DNA of 64,000 nucleotides from Knoellia sp. S7-12 (GTDB lineage Bacteria; Actinomycetota; Actinomycetes; Actinomycetales; Dermatophilaceae). The notes beneath the pieces were generated by a model, which saw only the letters and a list, made by a program, of their open reading frames with translations, was not told the DNA's origin and searched no databases. Made by a program: the position numbers and the translations under genes. Positions 25,132 through 32,484 of the stretch are shown here, one piece after another (the stretch's first letter is position 1; the number at the start of each line of letters is the position of its first letter). The stretch spans positions 3,658,001-3,722,000 of the forward strand of contig NZ_CP155449.1 in assembly GCF_040518285.1 (NCBI RefSeq). The letters run 5' to 3'.

Positions 25132-26976
25132 TCAGCCGAGCGTGAGGGCCTCGCCCGCACCGAATGTGTTGAGCAGGACGTTGACCGCACCGATCGCGCC
25201 GTTGGGACCGGTCCAGAACTGCGCCGCCCGCGGGTCAAGGGCGACGACCGAGCCGTCACCGACGACCGTCGCAGCAGCACCGGGTGCAATCCGCACCGCC
25301 GTGTCTTCACTGACGCCCCAGGCGATCTGCGTCGGCTCGAGCTGGCCCACGTCATAGAGCTTGCCCCAGCGATAGTCCAGGGTGAGCGACGGGACGAGCG
25401 AGCCTGTCACGAGGCCGAGTCCGCGCTGCCACGCACCATCGCCGGTGCGGAAGTTGGCGATGCCCTCGTCCTCGTAGTTCATCGCTGTCGGGTCCGCCTT
25501 CGTCGAGAACCAGGTGCCGAGGCCAGCAGTGAGGTGACGGTCGGCAAGGACGACCGGTGCCGTGAGCACCGCCGAACGCACCATGTCGGCGAACGCCACA
25601 TCGGCGAGCGCCGTCGCAACACTCGCCGGGGTCTCACCGACGAGGACGACGCCGGCCGCCCCGTCCACGGCCACCGGCGACTTCTTGCCCTGCTCGACCA
25701 CCTCGGTGCCGCCGGTCCAGCCGGCCGCCTTGAGCGCGTCGGTGTAGGCCCTGACCGCCTTCTTGTCCTTGGACGAGGCCGCCAGCACGACGATCCGTGC
25801 CTGCGCTCCCCCGGCCACGGCCGCCTTGGCGTCCGTGACGACCTGACTCACGACGGTGGTCGAGTCACCGCCCACGACGTCACCGCCGAGATGGACCGTG
25901 CCCGTCGCCCCGGGGACGGTCGGACCGGTCGCTGCGGTCGGGGTCGGGGTGGCCACGGGGGCTCCCGCGCGGGTCACCGTCCGCGTAGCGAGGTTGTATG
26001 CCGTGGGTCCACCGTCGTCCGGGGGCAGCAGGTGCGTGACGACGTTGCGGGTCGAGAGCACCTTGTTGGGGCCGACCCAGGCGATCGGGGACGACAGCGA
26101 CTCGAGGTCGAGGACTGCGGCGGAGGTGGCGCCGAAAGTCTCGGACAGGGTCGTGTCAGCGGTGTTGTGGATGCCGGTGGCGTAGTCGACCCCGACGCCG
26201 ACCTTGCTCACGCCGCCGAAGCGCGCGTCCGAGGTCGCGAGCGTCGACAGCAACCGTCCGAAGCGCCCGCGCTGATAGAAGTGCTGGTCATAGATCGCCC
26301 GGTCAGAGCCGAAGCTCAGGCCCCGCTCGCGGTCGGCGTCGTCGCCCCACCAGATGATCGAGCTCCCCTGTCGCAGGCCGTCCCACGGTCCGAGGTCGCC
26401 GACGTAGCCGTTGATCATCGTGCGCGACTCGACTGCCGCTCCGGCGCTCGTGCCGCCCACGGCAGCTCCTCGCTCGAACGCTGCCGCCATCGCCGTCTCG
26501 GCCGGCGAGTCCGCGAGGATCGACATCGCCAGGCCCTGGTCGCCTCCGAGGATGAAGAAGCCATCTGTCTGGTCGGTGATCATCGCCGAGTTGGCGGGGT
26601 CGTCGGCGTCAGCCCTGGTGAGCAGCGGCGCGAGAACGGTGGTGCACCCGATGAACGGATTGGTGACAACGGCGTCGCAGGCCGCGTCGACCTCGTCGGT
26701 GCGCTGCTGCGCGAGGACGAGGTTCTCCTCGCGATCGGCGGGGGCGTCACCGTAGGACGAGGGGACCACGACGATGTCGACGGTCGGACCGGTCGCCCCG
26801 TTGGCCGCCGCACGGCCGAAGCCCTGCAACGTCTCGAGCGTGTAGCCACCACCGATGGGCGTCATGGCCGTCGGGTCGGCAGCACGGGCCGCCCCACCCC
26901 CGAGTCCGACACCGCACACGGCGACGGTCGAGAGGGCAAGGACACGGGCCGCGCGTGAGCGCGAGGTCGAAGGCAT
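25132..26976 (-). CDS. Exported cyanophycinase-like S51 peptidase with extra C-terminal domain
   Basis: This 614-residue protein has a signal peptide (residues 1-33, cleavage near ARAA-DP). Residues about 40-330 form an S51 domain: GGDQ (144-147), nucleophile Ser177 in GGTSAGAAV, and a His in DQHFYQRGRFGRL. A Thr/Pro/Ala linker near 340-360 leads to a second alpha/beta domain without the GTSAG serine, so the protein looks like a fusion of an active and a degenerate S51-like unit. Cyanophycinases cut Asp-Arg storage polymer. An exported form could act on external cyanophycin or other beta-Asp peptides. No biosynthesis gene is nearby. Confidence 0.82.
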   Translation of the reverse strand: MPSTSRSRAARVLALSTVAVCGVGLGGGAARAADPTAMTPIGGGYTLETLQGFGRAAANGATGPTVDIVVVPSSYGDAPADREENLVLAQQRTDEVDAACDAVVTNPFIGCTTVLAPLLTRADADDPANSAMITDQTDGFFILGGDQGLAMSILADSPAETAMAAAFERGAAVGGTSAGAAVESRTMINGYVGDLGPWDGLRQGSSIIWWGDDADRERGLSFGSDRAIYDQHFYQRGRFGRLLSTLATSDARFGGVSKVGVGVDYATGIHNTADTTLSETFGATSAAVLDLESLSSPIAWVGPNKVLSTRNVVTHLLPPDDGGPTAYNLATRTVTRAGAPVATPTPTAATGPTVPGATGTVHLGGDVVGGDSTTVVSQVVTDAKAAVAGGAQARIVVLAASSKDKKAVRAYTDALKAAGWTGGTEVVEQGKKSPVAVDGAAGVVLVGETPASVATALADVAFADMVRSAVLTAPVVLADRHLTAGLGTWFSTKADPTAMNYEDEGIANFRTGDGAWQRGLGLVTGSLVPSLTLDYRWGKLYDVGQLEPTQIAWGVSEDTAVRIAPGAAATVVGDGSVVALDPRAAQFWTGPNGAIGAVNVLLNTFGAGEALTLG

Positions 26977-27003
26977 GGACCCAACCTAGGCCGGGCCGCG
27001 AAG

Positions 27004-27636
27004 TTACGCGCGGGTAGCGCGGTCCCCAGCGGAGGGATCGGGAAATCTCCGGTTGAGGGAGAACAACCGACCGAGGACGGGCATGAGGACGATGTTCAAA
27101 CCGTGGAGGATGCCGATGATGAGCAGGATCCCGCCGATCCGGGACAGCTCGTAGGTGACCTGCCCGGCCGTGACGTTGGTGATCGGCGTGACATCGGCCC
27201 AGTCCCGGTCGGGTGCCACCTTCACCGAGAACAGGATGTAGGCGGTGAAGATCAGGTAGTAGACGATGTCGGTGAGGACGATGTAGCTCTTGCCGGTCTG
27301 CGGGTTGTCGTGGAAGACGTCCGCCGCATAGGCCCGACCGAACCTCTTGATGAAGGGTCCGAGCCACAGCGCGATGGCAGCGAGGACCAGATTGGTGGCA
27401 ACTTCGAGAATCCACCAGGGCATGGCGAGGGCTCCGTTCACTCGGGGGGTCAGGGTGAGGACGGCCGTGATGGCCAGGACGAGGGCGAGCAGTCCCACGA
27501 GGGACCACCGCAGCATCGAGCGTCGCCGCACGCGATCCGCCTCGATGCTGTCGACGACCCGTTCGAACAGGTCCGAAGACGGCTCAATCGGATAGTCCGT
27601 CAAGGCGCGGGCGAGTCGGTATTCGAGGTCGCTCAT
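27004..27636 (-). CDS. Membrane protein paired with ECF sigma factor (possible anti-sigma)
   Basis: This 210-residue protein has a cytoplasmic N-terminal region (1-41) with a charged helix, LFERVVDSIEADRVRRRS, followed by about four membrane segments. The start overlaps the sigma-factor stop by ATGA. That order, and a soluble N-terminus before the membrane part, are what is expected of an anti-sigma factor. However, the usual HxxxCxxC zinc site is absent and I cannot match it to a family. An alternative is a co-regulated membrane protein with no regulatory role. Confidence 0.7.
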   Translation of the reverse strand: MSDLEYRLARALTDYPIEPSSDLFERVVDSIEADRVRRRSMLRWSLVGLLALVLAITAVLTLTPRVNGALAMPWWILEVATNLVLAAIALWLGPFIKRFGRAYAADVFHDNPQTGKSYIVLTDIVYYLIFTAYILFSVKVAPDRDWADVTPITNVTAGQVTYELSRIGGILLIIGILHGLNIVLMPVLGRLFSLNRRFPDPSAGDRATRA

Positions 27637-28163
27637 CGGTTCCTCTCCAGGGTCTGGGCGAGGCTGGCGAGCCCGCGTTGCAAATGGGTCTTGACGGTGT
27701 TCGTCGACAGGCCGAGGGTCATGGCGATGTCCGCAATGGACAGATCAAGGTAGTAGCGGAGCGTGACGCAGTCCCGCTGTCGGCGCGGCAAGGTGCGCAG
27801 CGCTTCGATGACTTCCTGTCGCTCCGCCCGGGTCGTCGCGTCCTCCTCTGCTGATGGCGAGTCCGGCATGGCCGAGGGCCGGTGCCGCAGCGAGACCAGA
27901 CCGCGACGGTTGTGATCGCGCGCCAGGTTGATGACGATCGAGCGGAGGTATGCCGCCGCGTTGCCACGTTGTCGGATCCGTCCCGCTGAGCGCGAGAGTC
28001 GGATGAACGCCTCCTGCACCAGATCCTCGGCCGCGGTGCGGTCGTCGAGATAGAAGCGGGCCAGTCGGGTGAGCGACGCCGCTTCCACGGCAAACAGCCC
28101 GAGGACGTCGGGGCTCGCCCCGATGTCGATCGGCTCGAGGACGGGCTCGGCAACGGTCTCCAT
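27633..28163 (-). CDS. ECF RNA polymerase sigma factor
   Basis: This 176-residue extracytoplasmic-function sigma-70 factor has region 2 (about residues 25-90; YLDDRTAAEDLVQEAFIRL and the -10 helix AAYLRSIVINLARDHNRR). Region 4 (about 120-170) contains LPRRQRDCVTLRYYLDLSIADIAMTLGLSTNTVKTHLQRG. The ATG at 28163 is preferred to upstream in-frame starts. It is co-transcribed with the membrane protein at 27004 and divergent from the SOD-like gene, which may belong to its regulon. Confidence 0.92.
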   Translation of the reverse strand: METVAEPVLEPIDIGASPDVLGLFAVEAASLTRLARFYLDDRTAAEDLVQEAFIRLSRSAGRIRQRGNAAAYLRSIVINLARDHNRRGLVSLRHRPSAMPDSPSAEEDATTRAERQEVIEALRTLPRRQRDCVTLRYYLDLSIADIAMTLGLSTNTVKTHLQRGLASLAQTLERNR

Positions 28164-28307
28164 CGCTCTGACAGACGTCCCAACAGTGGGTTTCGGGTGA
28201 CCCCAAAACCCATGTATTTCAGGGGCGTTCGCGCTGTCACCCGACGGCGCTGGAGGTGCGTCTGCATGGGTGTCGGCGCTTCGTCGACCTCGGCGAAAGG
28301 ACACCCG

Positions 28308-28841
28308 ATGCTCACCTCCTCGCACACCCGAACTGCTGTTGCTGCTACCGCGATCGTCCTCCTGACAGCCGCCCCCGCGCTGGCGCTTGGCGGTCCTCTC
28401 ATCCGCACGGCCGGACTTCTCAGCGACCTTGCCCCGGCGGCTGCGGGCCCGTTCGACGGCGCCCGTGCCCGGGTCCAGATCGTCGAGTCGGCGCAAGCCA
28501 GCCACACCGTCCTCACGGTCAAGGGCATCGGCGCGGCCGCAGAGGGCCAGACCTTCGGCGCCCACCTCCACGACGGCCCCTGCGTCGCTGGAGACGGCGC
28601 AGCTGCCATGGGGCACTACAACTCCCACGTGCATGGCGAGATCACCCCGGCCGAGATCAGCGACCGCACCGAGATCTGGCTCGACTTCACGGTCCTGGAC
28701 GGCGCGGGGACCGGCACGGCCAGCGTTCCGTTCGTCCCAGAGAGTGGCTCCCGGTCAGTCGTCGTCCATGCGATGCCAACCAACGCCCTGACTGGTGGTG
28801 CCGGGCCGCGACTGGCCTGCCTCACCGTGTTGTGGCGATGA
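28308..28841 (+). CDS. Exported Cu/Zn superoxide dismutase-like protein
   Basis: This 177-residue protein has a cleavable signal peptide (to about ALA, residue 26). The mature domain follows the Cu/Zn SOD pattern: metal-type histidines in FGAHLHDGPC, further His residues in GHYNSHVHGE, and a late His in VVVHAMPTN, with Cys residues placed for the family disulfide. The active-site Arg region reads GAGPRLACLTV. It is shorter and more divergent than true SodC, so dismutase activity is not certain. ATG 28308 has GAAAGG upstream. It is divergent from the ECF sigma gene. Confidence 0.82.
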   Translation: MLTSSHTRTAVAATAIVLLTAAPALALGGPLIRTAGLLSDLAPAAAGPFDGARARVQIVESAQASHTVLTVKGIGAAAEGQTFGAHLHDGPCVAGDGAAAMGHYNSHVHGEITPAEISDRTEIWLDFTVLDGAGTGTASVPFVPESGSRSVVVHAMPTNALTGGAGPRLACLTVLWR

Positions 28842-29596
28842 CCGCCTTCCTGCGGCACCTCGGTGCCGGTCTCGCCCTCGGGGCGCTGACCGGCGCCGTC
28901 GCTCGAGGTTTCATGCGTCTGCTGACGGCTGACCCGGAGTTCACGTGGACGGGGACGGGCTTCATCGTCGGACTCTTCACGGTCGCCGGACTGTCGCTGG
29001 CAGCGGCGTATGACCTCAAGCTGCGGCATCGTTCCCAGTGGTGGAAGCTGCTCGCCCTCCCGTCCGCCCTGCTTGCAACGGGTGCAGGGATGCTGCTGAT
29101 CCCCGGCATCCTCGGGACGGCGCTGGTCATGTCCGGGCGCAAGTGGCTTCGGGTCATGGGACTTCTCGTCCTGACGGCCTTCCTCGCGGCGTTCCAGCCG
29201 TTGCTCGGTCAGTCAGGGGAACCGTTCACGGCACGGACAGCGGCCGGGATCGTGGTCATGCTCGGATGTTGTGCCGCCGTCGCGGCCGGACTTCGAGCAG
29301 CTCTCATCGGCTGGTCCCGGGACGACCGGTCAGGGACGCCGGCGGGTGAGGCCGAGAGTGATCGACGATACGGCGCCGACCGCGGCGGCGATCGCGGCTC
29401 CACGGAAGACCCACTCGACCTGGACCACCGCGGCGTCGAGCAGGGCCTGACCGTCGGTCTGGTCCGGCAGGGCGGCAACGGCGGCGTAGTACTGGTGCAA
29501 ACCGATCGCCGTGAGCAGAGCCAGCCCGACAACCATCCCGATCATCCGGGCGACGACGACGAGGGCACTCGCCGTGCCGTGGGCGTCGTCGGGTGA
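28838..29596 (+). CDS. Hypothetical membrane protein with long polar tail
   Basis: This 252-residue protein is coupled to the SOD-like gene by an ATGA overlap. Residues 1-165 contain four or five hydrophobic segments (GAGLALGALTGAVARGF, GFIVGLFTVAGLSLAAAY, LLVLTAFLAAFQPLL, TAAGIVVMLGCCAAVAAGL). The remaining 85 residues are Asp/Arg/Gly-rich and overlap, antisense, the last 267 bases of the P55-like gene. That tail has no domain I recognise and may be an unselected read-through of a lost stop. The membrane part is convincing; function is unknown. Confidence 0.6.
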   Translation: MTAFLRHLGAGLALGALTGAVARGFMRLLTADPEFTWTGTGFIVGLFTVAGLSLAAAYDLKLRHRSQWWKLLALPSALLATGAGMLLIPGILGTALVMSGRKWLRVMGLLVLTAFLAAFQPLLGQSGEPFTARTAAGIVVMLGCCAAVAAGLRAALIGWSRDDRSGTPAGEAESDRRYGADRGGDRGSTEDPLDLDHRGVEQGLTVGLVRQGGNGGVVLVQTDRREQSQPDNHPDHPGDDDEGTRRAVGVVG

Positions 29597-30973
29597 GTCG
29601 GCGAGCGCAGCATTGTTGACCGGTGCGAGGGCCAGACCGATGCCCAGGCCAACGAGCGCGAGCACGAGAGTCGACGAGAACTCGGCCAACGACCCACGCC
29701 CCCACGTCGACATGACGAGGAGACCCAGGGCGGCGAGCGCCAGCCCGACCCCACTCACCAGGCCGTCGCCGAGCCACCTCAGAGACCAACCACCCAGCAG
29801 TGCACCCACCGGCACGGCGATGAGGAAGCGCACGAGGACGAAAGCCGCGACGGTCTCGCTCTCGGTGTGGACGAGGCGGGCCAGCAGAGGCACGTCGACG
29901 ATGACCGCAACGAGGGCGATGCCGACGCACAGGCTCACGAGCAGGGCCCACCGTGCGCGTCCGACGACGACACCACGCGGCACGAGTGGCTGATCCGCAC
30001 GGCGGTGGTGGAGCAGATAGAGGCCGGCCAGGAATGCAGCCACCGGCAGGAGCGCGAACCCGAGTGGACCCACGATCTCCTTCTCGGGATTGGCCGCGGC
30101 AAAGGTCAGGACGATGCAACCCAGGGCCCCACCGAGCAGCAACGCGCCGAGCAGGTCCGCCCGACGCAGGATCGGCCACGCGCCCCGGACCCACAACGCG
30201 ACCGCAGCAGCGACGAGCACCAGGGCAACCACACCGATGGGTGTCGCCAAGCGTGATGTTGACGAGCCGAACGGAACGAAGGGCACGCCCAAGGTCACTC
30301 CGGTCACCAGAGACTCAGGAGCCGCCAGCGCCAACCAGCCGACGACACCGGCCACGAGCGAGACGGCCACGGGCAACGCTCGGGGGCGGGACGGCATACC
30401 CCCACCGACGACGACCACCACCCCGGCAAGCACGAGACCGAGCACGGCGTTGAGCCAGAAGATCGCGCGCCAGTCCGCGACCGCGAGCACCGCCGCACCG
30501 AGCACCGGTCCCACGACGGAGCCGAGCTCCTGCACGGCGCCCACCACACCGAGCGGGGTCCCGCGGCGGTCGCGATCCCACAGCTGCGCGACGATCGCCA
30601 GGGTCGCCGGCACGAGGCCACCACCACCGATGCCCTGGATGACACGGCCGGCAACCAACACCGGCAGCTCGACCGCGAGCGCGGTGATGGCCGAGCCGAC
30701 GATGAAGATCGCGAGACAGCCGAGCAGGACCCGTTGTCTCTCAGTGAGGTCCGCGAGTCGCCCGATGAGCGGCAGCACCGCGATGTAGCCCAGGAGGAAG
30801 CCCGAGACGATTGGCGTCGCACGCTGCAGGGCGTCGATGCCGATGCCCACGCCGGACATCATGTCGGTGAGGGCGAGCACGACCACATAGGTGTCGGCGG
30901 CGGCGAGAGCCACCGCGACGGACGCCGTCGCGAGGAGCGCCCTAGGGGCGAGTGATCTCAACCGCGGCCCCAT
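29330..30973 (-). CDS. P55-like (Rv1410c-type) MFS transporter
   Basis: This 547-residue, 14-segment-class major facilitator resembles mycobacterial P55. Early residues read AAADTYVVVLALTDMM, followed by VSGFLLGYIAVLPLIGRLADLTERQRVLL and AGRVIQGIGGGGLVPATLA. The ATG at 30973 lies inside the 3' end of the LprG-like gene (32-base overlap). In mycobacteria LprG and P55 form one operon that moves triacylglycerides and lipoglycans toward the outer envelope. The same pairing here suggests glycolipid or lipoglycan export. The 3' end overlaps a convergent membrane-protein gene. Confidence 0.88.
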   Translation of the reverse strand: MGPRLRSLAPRALLATASVAVALAAADTYVVVLALTDMMSGVGIGIDALQRATPIVSGFLLGYIAVLPLIGRLADLTERQRVLLGCLAIFIVGSAITALAVELPVLVAGRVIQGIGGGGLVPATLAIVAQLWDRDRRGTPLGVVGAVQELGSVVGPVLGAAVLAVADWRAIFWLNAVLGLVLAGVVVVVGGGMPSRPRALPVAVSLVAGVVGWLALAAPESLVTGVTLGVPFVPFGSSTSRLATPIGVVALVLVAAAVALWVRGAWPILRRADLLGALLLGGALGCIVLTFAAANPEKEIVGPLGFALLPVAAFLAGLYLLHHRRADQPLVPRGVVVGRARWALLVSLCVGIALVAVIVDVPLLARLVHTESETVAAFVLVRFLIAVPVGALLGGWSLRWLGDGLVSGVGLALAALGLLVMSTWGRGSLAEFSSTLVLALVGLGIGLALAPVNNAALADSPDDAHGTASALVVVARMIGMVVGLALLTAIGLHQYYAAVAALPDQTDGQALLDAAVVQVEWVFRGAAIAAAVGAVSSITLGLTRRRP

Positions 30974-31637
30974 AGTTCTTGAGTCGCAATGTGTAGGTGG
31001 ACGTCGAGCCCGCAAAGAACGGCCCGGTCACCTCGGCAAGCTGGAGTTTGTCGCCCTCGGCGATGCCGTAGGTGACCGTGAACTCGCCTGCGCCGTCACC
31101 GAGGTTGAACAGGGACTTGATCCGTGAGCCCGGGAGCGTGCCCTTGTATTGCTGGAGGACCGTCGCACCGTCGCGGATCTTGTCGCCGGCCGTCGGGTTG
31201 CCGGTCTCGACGAGCAGCTGGGAGATGCCCTCGGCCGGGTCGAAGAAGTTCGACGGGTTCGGTGCGCCGAGGTCCGCGAGATCGGCCGGGTTGTAGGTCG
31301 GGGTGAAGAACTTCATGTATGCGGCGTCGCCGATCGTGATGACCTCGGCCGAGCCGCCCACGCCCTTGATCGTCGCGGTGACGGTGCCCTTGAACTTCGG
31401 CTCGGTCGCGCTGATCGCACCCGTCCCGAGGGCTCCGGTGACGCCGTTCTTGGTCTGGGGCACGTCCTTGCTCGAGAGCGTGAGGCCGACGAACTTGGCC
31501 TCGTCGAACACCTTCTTGGCGGCCGCGAGCTCCGCTTTGGGGTCGGCCTCGGCGGCCGGCTCGCCCCCACCGGAGCATCCCCCGAGGAGCACGAGGGAGG
31601 CGGCGGCCACACCGGCCAGCAGAGCACGTCGTCGCAT
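30942..31637 (-). CDS. lprG: LprG/LppX-type lipoprotein
   Basis: This 231-residue lipoprotein has lipobox LGGC (Cys21) after MRRRALLAGVAAAS. The mature domain matches the LppX/LprA/LprG family, a half-barrel that carries diacylated or triacylated lipids in a hydrophobic pocket. Family-like segments are VGLTLSSKDVP, IKGVGGSAEVITIGDAAYMKF and YTLRLKNYGAAVEITRP at the C-terminus. It is followed by, and overlaps, the P55-like transporter, reproducing the mycobacterial lprG-Rv1410c operon. Confidence 0.88.
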   Translation of the reverse strand: MRRRALLAGVAAASLVLLGGCSGGGEPAAEADPKAELAAAKKVFDEAKFVGLTLSSKDVPQTKNGVTGALGTGAISATEPKFKGTVTATIKGVGGSAEVITIGDAAYMKFFTPTYNPADLADLGAPNPSNFFDPAEGISQLLVETGNPTAGDKIRDGATVLQQYKGTLPGSRIKSLFNLGDGAGEFTVTYGIAEGDKLQLAEVTGPFFAGSTSTYTLRLKNYGAAVEITRP

Positions 31638-31776
31638 GTCAGCCAGCCTACTGGCCGCTCGACTGCGCTCACCCCGTGGTCGACCCAGCGCGGCGACGCA
31701 GCCCGGTCGAGTGAGAGTTCCCTCATGTGGGCGCGCCTCGATTGACTTGGACATGGCCCCGGGACAGGCTCCGGAC

Positions 31777-32484
31777 ATGTGGAAAGTCACTGGTGACACC
31801 CTGGGCGTGAGAACGGTCGGCTCACGGCGAGTCGGTCGAGGTCTGCTTCTCGTCACGCTCGCCGTGATGTGCGTCTTCATTGCGGTGTTCACGCTTGGCC
31901 GGGTGGTCTCCATCCCCGATGCCAAGGCATTGATGGACATCGGCGCCGAGGCCAACATCCCGACCTGGTGGAACACGATGCTGCTGGCCCTCGTCGCGGC
32001 GCTCGCCGCGATCGCGTGGCGTGCCGAGAGTGATCGCGGACCGCGCACGGCGTGGGCGGCAGTCACGGCCGCCGGGACCTACCTCAGCATCGACGAGGCC
32101 GCCGTGCTTCACGAGAAGCTCGGCGTCCCCATGCGCGAGGCCGGCCTCGACGTGGTGACCTACGCCTGGGTGCTGCCCGGTGCCGCGTTTGCGATCCTCG
32201 CAACGCTGGTCCTGGTTCGGCTCGGCCGTCGTCTGCCCCGACCCACCGGGGGTCGTCTGGGCCTGGCGCTCGTCGTGTACGGCGGCGCCGCCGTCGGCAT
32301 CGAGGGCGTCAACGGTGTGATGAGCCGCAACGGACACGGGCTCGACTTCACCGTCGGCATCATCCTCGAGGAGGGCCTCGAGATGGGCGCCTGCATCATC
32401 GCGGTCTGCGCGATCCTCGACCACCTGCTCAGCGGTGACCACGGCCCCTCCCTTGAGAGGCTGGGCCGACCGAAGGCTGCCTAG
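31777..32484 (+). CDS. Hypothetical integral membrane protein
   Basis: This protein of about 235 residues has about six hydrophobic segments: LLLVTLAVMCVFIAVFTLG, TMLLALVAALAAIAW, VLPGAAFAILATLVLV, LGLALVVYGGAAVGIEG and IIAVCAILDHLL among them. The conserved-looking polar stretch YLSIDEAAVLHEKLGVPMR lies between segments. I cannot name a family. ATG 31777 follows GGGACAGG by eight bases; ATG 31753 is an alternative. It is divergent from lprG and ends flush against the clpB stop (TAG next to TCA). Confidence 0.72.
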   Translation: MWKVTGDTLGVRTVGSRRVGRGLLLVTLAVMCVFIAVFTLGRVVSIPDAKALMDIGAEANIPTWWNTMLLALVAALAAIAWRAESDRGPRTAWAAVTAAGTYLSIDEAAVLHEKLGVPMREAGLDVVTYAWVLPGAAFAILATLVLVRLGRRLPRPTGGRLGLALVVYGGAAVGIEGVNGVMSRNGHGLDFTVGIILEEGLEMGACIIAVCAILDHLLSGDHGPSLERLGRPKAA

